From contig DRMA01000252.1 in the NCBI GenBank assembly GCA_011375245.1, positions 1 through 26,250 on the forward strand: a DNA stretch of 26,250 bases, read 5' to 3'. This DNA is from Thiothrix sp. GTDB lineage: Bacteria > Pseudomonadota > Gammaproteobacteria > Thiotrichales > Thiotrichaceae. This document shows, one piece after another, positions 1 through 7,210 of the stretch; position 1 is the stretch's first letter, and the number at the start of each line of letters is the position of its first letter. The notes beneath the pieces were generated by a model. The model was not told where the DNA came from. It was given only the letters and a program-made list of their open reading frames with translations, and did no database searches. The position numbers and the translations under genes are program-made.

Positions 1-50
1 GTTAAAATAATGATGATTATCTACTTACACTCGCCGAATGATTAACAAAG
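1..50 (+). repeat. 50-bp direct repeat, copy 1
   Basis: This copy matches 102-151 with one mismatch (position 45, A versus G). The two copies flank a 51-bp core at 51-101 that looks like a REP/MITE-type element. The repeat is AT-rich at its left end and ends in CAAAG. It may continue beyond the left edge of the window. Confidence 0.9.
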
Positions 51-128
51 TAGCATGGTGGATGGCGTGCCTTATCCACTCTACGAAGTGATGCTCTATT
101 TGTTAAAATAATGATGATTATCTACTTA
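51..128 (+). repeat. REP/MITE-like dispersed repeat, copy A
   Basis: A 78-bp unit with a GTGGAT...ATCCAC hairpin core (bases 59-80). It recurs in reverse orientation at 11727-11804 with 74 of 78 bases identical. It overlaps the second direct repeat (102-151), so the dispersed unit includes part of that sequence. Short palindromic non-coding repeats of this kind are common in gammaproteobacterial genomes; no transposase is visible. Confidence 0.85.
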
Positions 129-151
129 CACTCGCCGAATGATTAGCAAAG
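102..151 (+). repeat. 50-bp direct repeat, copy 2, abutting xerC
   Basis: Second copy of the repeat at 1-50. Its last bases (CAAAG) supply part of the AAAGGA ribosome binding site of xerC at 148-153, eight bases before the TTG start. The mobile-looking repeat therefore forms the immediate upstream region of the recombinase gene. Confidence 0.9.
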
Positions 152-161
152 GACAAGCATA

Positions 162-1064
162 TTGACAAGTAACAAGCAATTGAACCTCTTCATTGCCTAC
201 CTCAACAATGAAAAGCGTTATTCTGAGCATACGATTAACGCTTATCAACGGGATATTTTGCAATATACCGACTGGCTAGAAACACAACACCAGCTTAGCT
301 TTAACGACAGTCGCCCTCTTCATATTAGGCAATATTCTGCCTATCAACACCGCCAAGGACTCAGTGGAAAAAGCTTACAGCGTAAATTATCCAGTTTACG
401 TTCTTATTTTACTTATCTACTCAAAAATAACCTTATTCTTAATAACCCTGCACTTGATATAAGACCGCCTAAAGGGGCTAAAAAACTACCTGATACATTA
501 GATTTTGAACTCATTCAACGACTATTAAAACTCCCTGAAGACAGCCCAATTGCCATACGTGATAAAGCGATCATGGAACTGCTTTATTCATCAGGCTTAC
601 GACTAGCAGAACTTGCTGGATTGAATACTGACGACTTACTCTCTGATAATACCGTTGAAGTCATTGGCAAGGGCAACAAAAGCCGTAAAGTCCCCGTGGG
701 TTCAAAAGCACAAATAGCATTACAACAATGGCTGGCAATACGTTCCGACTCAACACCAATAACCGAAATGGCACTTTTCACCAGTAATCGTGGCACTCGG
801 CTTAGCATACGCTCCATTCAACAACGCCTTATCTACTGGCAAAAAAAGCTTGGTATTGAACAACACATTCATCCACATAAATTTCGCCATTCTTTTGCTA
901 GCCATTTACTTGAGTCATCAGGCGATTTACGCGCTGTTCAAGAGCTACTTGGTCATGCTGATATTAGTACTACACAAGTTTATACCCACTTAGATTTTCA
1001 ACACTTAGCAAAGGTCTATGACCAAACCCATCCTAGAGCTACAAAAAAAAAGCCAAAATGTTAA
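162..1064 (+). CDS. xerC: Tyrosine recombinase XerC
   Basis: Site-specific recombinase that acts with XerD at dif to resolve chromosome dimers at division. The 300-residue length fits the family. The N-terminal SAM-like core-binding domain covers about residues 1-95 and the catalytic domain about 110-290. The full catalytic set is visible: R147 (SSGLRLAEL), K170, H239 and R242 (HPHKFRHS), H265 (LLGHAD) and the nucleophile Y274 (QVYTHLDFQHL). The YTHLDFQHLAKVYDQTHPRA ending is diagnostic for XerC rather than XerD or a phage integrase. The start is TTG at 162, chosen because AAAGGA lies eight bases upstream and the protein begins where E. coli XerC does. Its stop overlaps the convergent lipase-like gene by four bases. 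A repeat unit sits directly upstream and may carry its promoter. Confidence 0.95.
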   Translation: MTSNKQLNLFIAYLNNEKRYSEHTINAYQRDILQYTDWLETQHQLSFNDSRPLHIRQYSAYQHRQGLSGKSLQRKLSSLRSYFTYLLKNNLILNNPALDIRPPKGAKKLPDTLDFELIQRLLKLPEDSPIAIRDKAIMELLYSSGLRLAELAGLNTDDLLSDNTVEVIGKGNKSRKVPVGSKAQIALQQWLAIRSDSTPITEMALFTSNRGTRLSIRSIQQRLIYWQKKLGIEQHIHPHKFRHSFASHLLESSGDLRAVQELLGHADISTTQVYTHLDFQHLAKVYDQTHPRATKKKPKC

Positions 1065-1870
1065 CCCTGCACAATATCCGCAATAATCATCATATCTCGT
1101 TTATTTAAAAAATGATTACCTTTGGATATCACAACCGTTGATTGCCCTTTTAATGCCCATACATTATTCATATCTTGGCTAAAAGGAGGCACAACAAAAT
1201 CAAATTTTCGTAGACTTTTATTGTCACGTACAATAGAAAAATAACGAATAGCAGGATGCTGGTGATGATTCAGCCAATAAAGATACCCTGCTTTTTCTTG
1301 GCTTTCCTCACGTATATCAAAAAAGATCGGCAGTGATTGTTTCAAGTTTTTTGCACCCATTATGCGCGAAGCAATATTAAGCGGCGTTTTTGCTGCTATT
1401 TTACTTAACTTTGCAACAGGAGTTCCTAAATGTGGCGTTGCTATAGAAACCAGTATTTTAACAGGTTGGGTATTTTTCATCGTGATATAGGCACGTGCTA
1501 CAATGCCGCCAACGGAATGTCCAACTAAAATCAACGGCTCTTTCCGTTGTGAATACAAATGATGTAAATAAGCACCTAACACCATCGCCTGATGCTCAAT
1601 AGCAGCATCATAAGGCAAATCAACGGTATAAAAAACCTTCCCTTTTTGCTTCAGACGTTGAGTTGAAGGTGTTAACACTCCCTGCTTCGAAGAAGAATAA
1701 TTACCACCATCCACCCAACCTGATTTGAACAAAGGTTGACGTAAGTTGTCTTCTCTCCAACTCTTACTATTACTTAAATAACCATGAATAAGCACCATTG
1801 TTTCTGCCTGCGAGATACTTGTAAGCAAAAAAAGAAATAACATACCACTCAGTTTAAACATATGTAACAT
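1061..1870 (-). CDS. Secreted alpha/beta hydrolase, lipase/esterase-like
   Basis: A 269-residue alpha/beta-hydrolase fold protein with an N-terminal signal peptide (hydrophobic segment about residues 8-20, cleavage probably after SQA). The oxyanion strand motif VLIHGY lies at 26-31 and the nucleophile elbow GHSVGG gives S119. The probable catalytic histidine is H253 (KGNHFLNK). The fold resembles the triacylglycerol-lipase/PGAP1-like group, so it probably hydrolyses an ester in the periplasm or outside the cell; the substrate cannot be told. The first ATG (1870) is preferred over the one three codons later because GAGAG lies just upstream. It converges on xerC with a four-base overlap and sits divergently from relA, so it appears to be transcribed alone. 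Confidence 0.8.
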   Translation of the reverse strand: MLHMFKLSGMLFLFLLTSISQAETMVLIHGYLSNSKSWREDNLRQPLFKSGWVDGGNYSSSKQGVLTPSTQRLKQKGKVFYTVDLPYDAAIEHQAMVLGAYLHHLYSQRKEPLILVGHSVGGIVARAYITMKNTQPVKILVSIATPHLGTPVAKLSKIAAKTPLNIASRIMGAKNLKQSLPIFFDIREESQEKAGYLYWLNHHQHPAIRYFSIVRDNKSLRKFDFVVPPFSQDMNNVWALKGQSTVVISKGNHFLNKRDMMIIADIVQG

Positions 1871-1989
1871 ATTGCTCTCTCAAGAAAATTCTGATTAAAT
1901 AATGAGCATTAAAAAAATTAATTACCAGCTCATCTTTCTAAATTACATTAAAATCAGCTACTATCACCAGCAACAGGTGGTCTAATAAT

Positions 1990-4176
1990 ATGAAAAATGC
2001 TTCATTATCAACACAATCACTCTCTTTTTCAGCCCTAAAAAAACATTTTTGGGTCTCGAAGAAGGCAGATGACCTAGCAAAAATCACGCTTGCTATTGAG
2101 CTCATACAAGAACATAGTAGCTGCGTTGATGTACCATACAGTCTCGAAGTTGCCAATATTTTGCGCGGTTTTGATGTCGATCAAGTCACGCTTATTGCCA
2201 CCATTCTCAGTGATCGCGACTTGCTAAAAATATTACCAGAAAAGCAACTTGTAAAAGACTTTGGAACTGTCATCACCACACTGGTACAAAGTGTGCGTCG
2301 CTTAAATAAATTTCATAATTGTGATAATAATCAACAAATTGCACCCACCGCTCCTAAGCAGGCTGAAGGCTTACGACGCATGTTATTAGCCATCACCAAA
2401 GATGCACGGGCTGTTCTTATTAAATTAGCATGGCGTTTACAACATTTGCGTGCATTAAAAGGAAAAGATTCACACAAACGCCATTGTACTGCACAAGAAA
2501 CAATCGATATCTTTACACCATTGGCAAACCGACTGGGTATTAGTCAAATAAAATGGGAGCTAGAAGATCTATCGTTTCGTTATCTAGAGCCTCATACTTA
2601 TAAATATATTGCAACCGAACTCAGCTTTAAACGCACTCAACGTGAAGCCTATATCGCTCAATTTGTTGAAATAATACAAGAGTTTGTTAAAACTCATAAT
2701 ATTAAAGCTAAGGTTTATGGACGACCTAAGCATATTTATAGTATTTACAAAAAAATGCAAAAAAAGCAACTTGATAGCATTGATCAACTCTATGATCTAC
2801 GCGCCATACGAATCATTGTTGATAGCCAAGCCAATTGTTACCGATTACTCGGTGAAATCCATAGCCGTTGGCAATCAATCCCTGACGAGTTTGATGATTA
2901 TATTGCGAATAAAAAGCCCAATGGTTATCAGTCACTACATACAGTCGTATTTGGCCCTAAAGGCAGAACAATTGAAATTCAAATACGTACTCAAGATATG
3001 CATACTTTTGCTGAACTCGGTGTTGCAGCACATTGGCGCTATAAAGAAGGCGGCTTGCAAAATGCAGCAATGGAAAAAGCCATATCCTCTTTGCGTGAAT
3101 TACTGATTCTTGATGGTACTAACAATAACACTGACACTGATAAAGAATTACTGGAAGACTTTCAAGCTGAAATTTTTCCTGATCGTGTGTTTGCTCTTAC
3201 GCCAAAAGGCGATGTTATTGATCTACCTAAAGGCTCCACAGCATTAGATTTTGCCTATGCAATACATACCCAGATAGGCCATCGTTGCCGTGGCGCAAAA
3301 GTGAATGGGCGTATTATCCCCCTCACTTACCCACTCAGTAGTGGTGATCAAGTTGAGGTTCTAACCAACAAAGAAGCTCGACCTAATCGTAATTGGCTTA
3401 ACTCAACTTTTGGCTACATGCAATCATCACGTGCTAGAAATGCCGTACGCCACTGGTTTAGACAACAGGATTATGCGGTTAACAAGCATGATGGACAGGT
3501 GCTTTTAGACCGAGAAATAAAACGTCTTGGTAATATTCCCTATAAACGTAATGATCTCATTCAGCATTTTCATAAACGTAGCTATGATGAACTGCTAATT
3601 TCATTAGGTCGAGGTGATATTGGCGCACATCAATTAGCCAATGTCTTATCCCCCCTTTCTCAACGAGAACCAAAAGCAGCATCACCATTAATCTTTAAAA
3701 AGAAGATAACCACAACTAAAGGGGGGATAAAAGTAGACGGTGTCGATAATCTACTAGTGAATATTGCGAACTGTTGTAAACCTGTGCCTAACGATCATAT
3801 TATAGGCTACATTACCTTAGGTAGAGGGGTATCAGTACATCGCACTGATTGCTCTAATATCAATCCCAATAATCTGTCACCTGAACAAAACGCACGGCTT
3901 ATCTCTGTCAGTTGGAGAGATACTAAACATCAATCACCTTACTCGGTCGATATTCAAGTATCTGGTCTAGACCGCCCTGGATTATTACGTGATGTGACCA
4001 TTGAAATTGCCACCGCATCGGCTAATATTCTTGATATTGATATACAGCATGAAACCAATACTTTAATGGCAAAGATCGCCATTACCATACAGATCAATGA
4101 CACAGAACAATTAGACATCATCCTCAAAAAATTAACTCAATTGCCAAGCGTGGTTGATGCGAGCCGATCAAGTTAA
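1990..4176 (+). CDS. relA: GTP pyrophosphokinase RelA, monofunctional (p)ppGpp synthetase
   Basis: Makes (p)ppGpp from ATP and GTP/GDP on stalled ribosomes in the stringent response. At 728 residues it has the full long-RSH layout: a degenerate HD hydrolase region (about 35-130, without the HD and ED residues needed for hydrolysis), synthetase domain (about 240-355), TGS domain (about 396-458), helical region, zinc-finger/CRIS segment with C595-C596 (ANCCKPVP) and a C-terminal ACT domain (about 655-728). The acidic EFDD motif at 300-303 (PDEFDDYIANKKPNGYQS) is the form found in monofunctional RelA, whereas bifunctional enzymes carry RxKD there. This and the decayed HD site indicate synthesis only. 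A second RSH (SpoT) should exist elsewhere. AGGTGG lies nine bases before the ATG. It converges on bepA with a gap of five bases. Confidence 0.95.
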   Translation: MKNASLSTQSLSFSALKKHFWVSKKADDLAKITLAIELIQEHSSCVDVPYSLEVANILRGFDVDQVTLIATILSDRDLLKILPEKQLVKDFGTVITTLVQSVRRLNKFHNCDNNQQIAPTAPKQAEGLRRMLLAITKDARAVLIKLAWRLQHLRALKGKDSHKRHCTAQETIDIFTPLANRLGISQIKWELEDLSFRYLEPHTYKYIATELSFKRTQREAYIAQFVEIIQEFVKTHNIKAKVYGRPKHIYSIYKKMQKKQLDSIDQLYDLRAIRIIVDSQANCYRLLGEIHSRWQSIPDEFDDYIANKKPNGYQSLHTVVFGPKGRTIEIQIRTQDMHTFAELGVAAHWRYKEGGLQNAAMEKAISSLRELLILDGTNNNTDTDKELLEDFQAEIFPDRVFALTPKGDVIDLPKGSTALDFAYAIHTQIGHRCRGAKVNGRIIPLTYPLSSGDQVEVLTNKEARPNRNWLNSTFGYMQSSRARNAVRHWFRQQDYAVNKHDGQVLLDREIKRLGNIPYKRNDLIQHFHKRSYDELLISLGRGDIGAHQLANVLSPLSQREPKAASPLIFKKKITTTKGGIKVDGVDNLLVNIANCCKPVPNDHIIGYITLGRGVSVHRTDCSNINPNNLSPEQNARLISVSWRDTKHQSPYSVDIQVSGLDRPGLLRDVTIEIATASANILDIDIQHETNTLMAKIAITIQINDTEQLDIILKKLTQLPSVVDASRSS

Positions 4177-4181
4177 GTTAT

Positions 4182-5672
4182 CTATCGCCCTCGTTGCTTA
4201 GAATGCTCATCCTGCTGATGGCCATATTGCGCTTCTATTTGGTTCAACTTAGCCGTCACCTTTGCTCGACCATTAGCGGTAATACTTGGTAGTTTTTGCG
4301 CTTGTTTTAATTGCAAAATAGCATGGCGATATTCTCCCATGCGCACATTACGTTCAGCCGCTGCGATATAAGCATCTGCATGATAAGCGAGCCGACGAGC
4401 AACCTCCTGTTTTAATTCAAAAAAACGCAGACTGGTTTGTTCTGAAGGCACAACACGTCGTAATCGCTGCCATGCCTCTTTTGTACGTCCTAATCCTAAA
4501 AGTGCATTGCTAAGTGGGACTAATAAAGCCGTATCACTTGGCTTAACATCTGCTGCACGGGATAATAAGTTAAATGCTTGTTGATAGTCACCTTGATCAT
4601 TCAGCAAAGTTGCCAAAGCAAGTCTTATAGCAGCTTGCTGTTGTGGTAATTGTGCGATTACGTTATAACTTTGACTTATTTTTCCTTGGTAATATAAATC
4701 CATTGCTGTTGCATAGTTTTTCACGACGGGATTCTTGATTGTTGACATTGACATAGCCGTTCTTCCTGTTCTTCTCGTCAATGCACGTATTTTTTCTCTG
4801 GCATAAAGATAACTACTATTTTCTCTACCCTGATTACCCAGCGTTCGTGCCAAATTACGCGTATTACTCACCCGCTCTATTGATAAAGGATGGCTTTGTA
4901 AATATTTCATAATTTGTGCATTTGGATTATCATTTAAACGATCTAGTTTTTCTTGCAATGCAGGCATTCCAGAGGCTTTAAAACCTGCCCTAGCCAGTGT
5001 ACGAATGCCAATACGATCAGCTTCTGATTCCATCGAACGAGTAAATGCAAGCTGTTGATGTTGTTGCAATGCCAGTGCAGAAGTAACAATAGCTGTCCCT
5101 GCATCAGGGCTTTGCGAACCAACGGCCAATCCAGCAAGTATTGCCGCACTTGTCCCTAATAAACTGCCTGAAGAACCTGAGCGCATTCTTGCCAAATGAT
5201 GTTGGGTGATATGGGCAATTTCATGCGCAATAACAGCGGCTAACTCACTTTCTGAATCGGTATATAACACAAGTCCCGTATTAATAAGCACCACACCACC
5301 GTCATAAGCTGATGCATTGACATCAGGATTCTCTACCAATAAAAAATATAATTTGCCTGATGCACCTGCACTTCTTGCAAGTCGTTGCCCCATCGAAATA
5401 ATCCATTGGTTTAGCTCTGGATCTTCAATAATAGGTAAATGCCGACGCATTTTGCGCAATAGTTTTAAACCAACACCATTGTCTTGTGCCGTCGCAGTTG
5501 CTACTGAACCACCTGTTAGTTCCTCTAATTCAGGCAATTCAAGATTTAAATTTGCAGATGCGGATAGTGATAATATTGACAATATAGGCAATATAGGCAA
5601 TATAGGCAACAAAAGAAAATACCTTCGACAAGCAATAGCATATTTATTAAACATAATTTTCAATATAACCAT
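4182..5672 (-). CDS. bepA: M48 metalloprotease with TPR domain, BepA family
   Basis: Periplasmic zinc metalloprotease and chaperone that assists or clears outer-membrane proteins such as LptD at the BAM complex. This function is known for E. coli BepA (YfgC) and inferred here. The 496-residue protein has a signal peptide (about 1-40), an M48 domain with HEIAH at 150-154 and a third ligand E215 (ESEAD), and a TPR-rich C-terminal half (about 310-475). H261 in SHPLSIERV matches the regulatory histidine switch of BepA, and the spacing between these residues equals that in E. coli. The signal-peptide core contains three perfect LPI repeats encoded by 9-bp tandem repeats. The ATG at 5672 has GGAG about seven bases upstream, and a second AGGAG copy lies 12 bases further up. 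It is transcribed away from the rhodanese gene. Confidence 0.9.
   Translation of the reverse strand: MVILKIMFNKYAIACRRYFLLLPILPILPILSILSLSASANLNLELPELEELTGGSVATATAQDNGVGLKLLRKMRRHLPIIEDPELNQWIISMGQRLARSAGASGKLYFLLVENPDVNASAYDGGVVLINTGLVLYTDSESELAAVIAHEIAHITQHHLARMRSGSSGSLLGTSAAILAGLAVGSQSPDAGTAIVTSALALQQHQQLAFTRSMESEADRIGIRTLARAGFKASGMPALQEKLDRLNDNPNAQIMKYLQSHPLSIERVSNTRNLARTLGNQGRENSSYLYAREKIRALTRRTGRTAMSMSTIKNPVVKNYATAMDLYYQGKISQSYNVIAQLPQQQAAIRLALATLLNDQGDYQQAFNLLSRAADVKPSDTALLVPLSNALLGLGRTKEAWQRLRRVVPSEQTSLRFFELKQEVARRLAYHADAYIAAAERNVRMGEYRHAILQLKQAQKLPSITANGRAKVTAKLNQIEAQYGHQQDEHSKQRGR
5581..5607 (-). repeat. 9-bp tandem repeat in bepA signal peptide
   Basis: Three perfect copies of AATATAGGC (plus strand), preceded by a diverged copy AATATTGAC at 5572-5580. 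On the coding strand each unit reads as LPI, so copy-number change keeps the frame and alters only the length of the hydrophobic core. Confidence 0.9.
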
Positions 5673-5677
5673 AAATG

Positions 5678-5697
5678 ACTCCTAACTAAACTCCTAA
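5678..5697 (-). promoter_or_regulatory. Duplicated Shine-Dalgarno upstream of bepA
   Basis: The octamer ACTCCTAA (plus strand) occurs at 5678-5685 and 5690-5697, giving two TTAGGAGT Shine-Dalgarno copies on the minus strand 12 bases apart. The nearer one is correctly spaced from the bepA ATG at 5672 and decides that start. Confidence 0.6.
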
Positions 5698-5787
5698 TGA
5701 GCACAATCAAATAACCTCATTAAAAACCCCATAATTTTCACACCATCACCACTGACAAGCATATAGCAAGCGCCCCAAGAAAACACC

Positions 5788-5817
5788 TTGACAAATAAGC
5801 CAGAAATCCAGTATATT
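5788..5817 (+). promoter_or_regulatory. Sigma70-type promoter for the rhodanese gene
   Basis: A perfect -35 TTGACA (5788-5793) is followed after 18 bp by TATATT (5812-5817), a five-of-six match to the -10 box. The start of transcription would fall near 5824, about 28 bases before the GTG start. Confidence 0.65.
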
Positions 5818-5831
5818 AATATATTAATATA
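5812..5831. promoter_or_regulatory. Perfect 20-bp palindrome overlapping the -10 box (probable operator)
   Basis: TATATTAATATATTAATATA is identical to its reverse complement and is built of repeated ATATTAAT units. It covers the -10 box and the expected transcription start of the rhodanese gene, so a bound dimer would block RNA polymerase. AT-rich palindromes at sulfur genes are often bound by ArsR-family repressors of the BigR/SqrR type; that link is inference and no such regulator is in the window. Confidence 0.5.
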
Positions 5832-5851
5832 ATCTAATATAGGTATGTACT

Positions 5852-6205
5852 GTGTTTGGAACAAAAGAAATTGATGCGGAAGGTTTAACTGCACTTATAG
5901 AAAACGGGGAAAAACTCAAAATTATTGATGTACGATCACATAGTGAGTATATACAGGGCACAATCAAAGGCAGTGAGTTTATGCCTTTACACACTGTCCC
6001 ATTACACCTTAATGAATTACCTAAAGAGGGTGATGGTACAACTCTTGTATTTATCTGTAGTTCTGGCAACCGTTCAGCGCAAGCTTGTGCTTATGTTAAA
6101 CAACAAACAGGACTTGAAAGCTATAATCTTGCTGGTGGTCTCATGCGTTGGTACCGTTCTGGCTTCCCTCTTGTTCGTCCTGATCTCAATGTAGCACAAG
6201 TCTAG
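5852..6205 (+). CDS. Single-domain rhodanese-like sulfurtransferase
   Basis: A 117-residue cytoplasmic rhodanese that should carry sulfane sulfur as a persulfide on its active cysteine. The domain fills the whole protein: DVRSHSEYIQGTIKGS (about 26-41) is the typical N-terminal signature, and the active-site loop CSSGNRS starts with C69. There is no signal peptide. The start is GTG at 5852 with a weak AGG upstream; an ATG at 5845 is out of frame. The closest functional neighbour is the DsrE2-like gene 288 bp downstream. In sulfur oxidisers, rhodanese, TusA and DsrE2 often form a sulfur-relay cluster feeding Dsr or sHdr pathways; here TusA is absent between them. The promoter and palindrome upstream suggest regulated expression. 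Confidence 0.85.
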   Translation: MFGTKEIDAEGLTALIENGEKLKIIDVRSHSEYIQGTIKGSEFMPLHTVPLHLNELPKEGDGTTLVFICSSGNRSAQACAYVKQQTGLESYNLAGGLMRWYRSGFPLVRPDLNVAQV

Positions 6206-6325
6206 CACAAGCCATTGATTAAAAAATAAGAAGGCTGATGCATCCAATCAGCCCATGATCGCCGTATTTAAGCTATCTATTATATTAGAATATGGCTTAA
6301 TGCTATTTTCTGCTACTATTCATCT

Positions 6326-6360
6326 ATTATTAAGAAAGACTTAACGTTTTTCTTAATAAT
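6326..6360. repeat. 12-bp perfect inverted repeat between rhodanese and dsrE2-like genes
   Basis: ATTATTAAGAAA (6326-6337) and TTTCTTAATAAT (6349-6360) are exact reverse complements around an 11-base spacer. No T-run follows on either side, so it is not a clear terminator; it could be an operator or an mRNA stem ahead of the DsrE2-like gene. A smaller stem (GGCTGAT at 6233-6239, ATCAGCC at 6247-6253) lies just after the rhodanese stop and also lacks a T-run. Confidence 0.6.
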
Positions 6361-6493
6361 CAGAGCAACTATAGAGTGCTACACACAGCTAAAACAGTTA
6401 ATAAAAGATGATTATAGCTACCATATGATAAAATGATTGTTTAATTAATTGACTGTTTAACTGTCCATCCCCAACCCGTTAGAGAAAAATACC

Positions 6494-7006
6494 ATGGCCC
6501 AAAAAAAACTCGCTATTATTGCCACAAAAGGAACCCTTGACTGGGCTTATCCTCCTTTCATTCTCGCTTCAACTGCCTCTGCACTTGATTATAATGTAGA
6601 AGTCTTTTTTACATTTTATGGTCTACAATTATTAAAAAAAGACCTTGATGTACTAAAAGTCAGCCCACTTGGAAATCCAGGTATGCCAATGAAAATGCCT
6701 TTTGGTCCAACATGGTTTAAGGACATTAACTGGAATATACCAAACGCAGTACAAGCACTTGTCCCTGGCTATGAAAACCTCGCCACAACACTCATGAAAA
6801 AAACGATTAAAAACAATGGTGTTGCAACAATACCTGAACTACGTGAATTGTGTCAGGAAGCAGAAGTAAAGTTCATTGCTTGCCAAATGACCGTTGAATT
6901 ATTTGGTTTTAATGCAGAAACTGACTTTATTGACGACATTGAATACGCAGGCGCAGCAAAGTTCTTTGAGTTTGCGGGCGAATCAGATATCTGTCTTTAT
7001 ATCTAA
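6494..7006 (+). CDS. DsrE2-like sulfur carrier protein (DsrE/F family)
   Basis: A 170-residue protein of the DsrE2 branch of the DsrE/DsrF-like family. The start has the alternating strand/helix pattern of the family (KLAIIATKGTLDWAYPPF), followed by EVFFTFYGLQLLKK and the GNPGMPMKMPFGP segment. The conserved cysteine is C130 in IACQMTVELFGF, expected to hold a persulfide. C120 and C167 are other cysteines. No signal peptide or strong membrane helix is seen. Members accept sulfur from TusA or rhodanese and hand it on in the cytoplasm. The rhodanese upstream and the strong terminator downstream (7058-7092) suggest the two genes are one functional unit, although 288 bp separate them. AGAGA before the ATG at 6494 serves as ribosome binding site. 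Confidence 0.85.
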   Translation: MAQKKLAIIATKGTLDWAYPPFILASTASALDYNVEVFFTFYGLQLLKKDLDVLKVSPLGNPGMPMKMPFGPTWFKDINWNIPNAVQALVPGYENLATTLMKKTIKNNGVATIPELRELCQEAEVKFIACQMTVELFGFNAETDFIDDIEYAGAAKFFEFAGESDICLYI

Positions 7007-7057
7007 AGCTCTTAGCTAAAAACGTAATAAGAAACCTTTTTCTAGCATTTTCTATAG

Positions 7058-7092
7058 AAAGCCAGACTTTATTGTAAAGTCTGGCTTTTTTT
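7058..7092 (+). terminator. Rho-independent terminator after the dsrE2-like gene
   Basis: Perfect 14-bp stem AAAGCCAGACTTTA / TAAAGTCTGGCTTT with a 3-base loop, running into seven Ts (7086-7092). Confidence 0.95.
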
Positions 7093-7210
7093 ATTCGCTT
7101 TTAACATAATAAACAAGAACAAATATACACAATATGGTATAAATTCCAGCGGACTACTTCCACTTTCTAAGACTCTCCAACACTCTCTAACCTTTATAAA
7201 ATAAAAATAC

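Noticed and set aside
1..151. Two spaced repeats as a CRISPR array
   Set aside because: Only two units of 50 bp with a spacer that itself recurs at 11.8 kb in reverse; no cas genes. It is a dispersed repeat.
162..1064. Phage- or island-type integrase instead of XerC
   Set aside because: The C-terminal YTHLDFQHL ending and overall length match XerC, and no phage genes, tRNA or attachment site are nearby.
6206..6493. A possible tusA gene between the rhodanese and DsrE2-like genes
   Set aside because: All frames are broken by frequent stops and no CPxP-type motif is readable.
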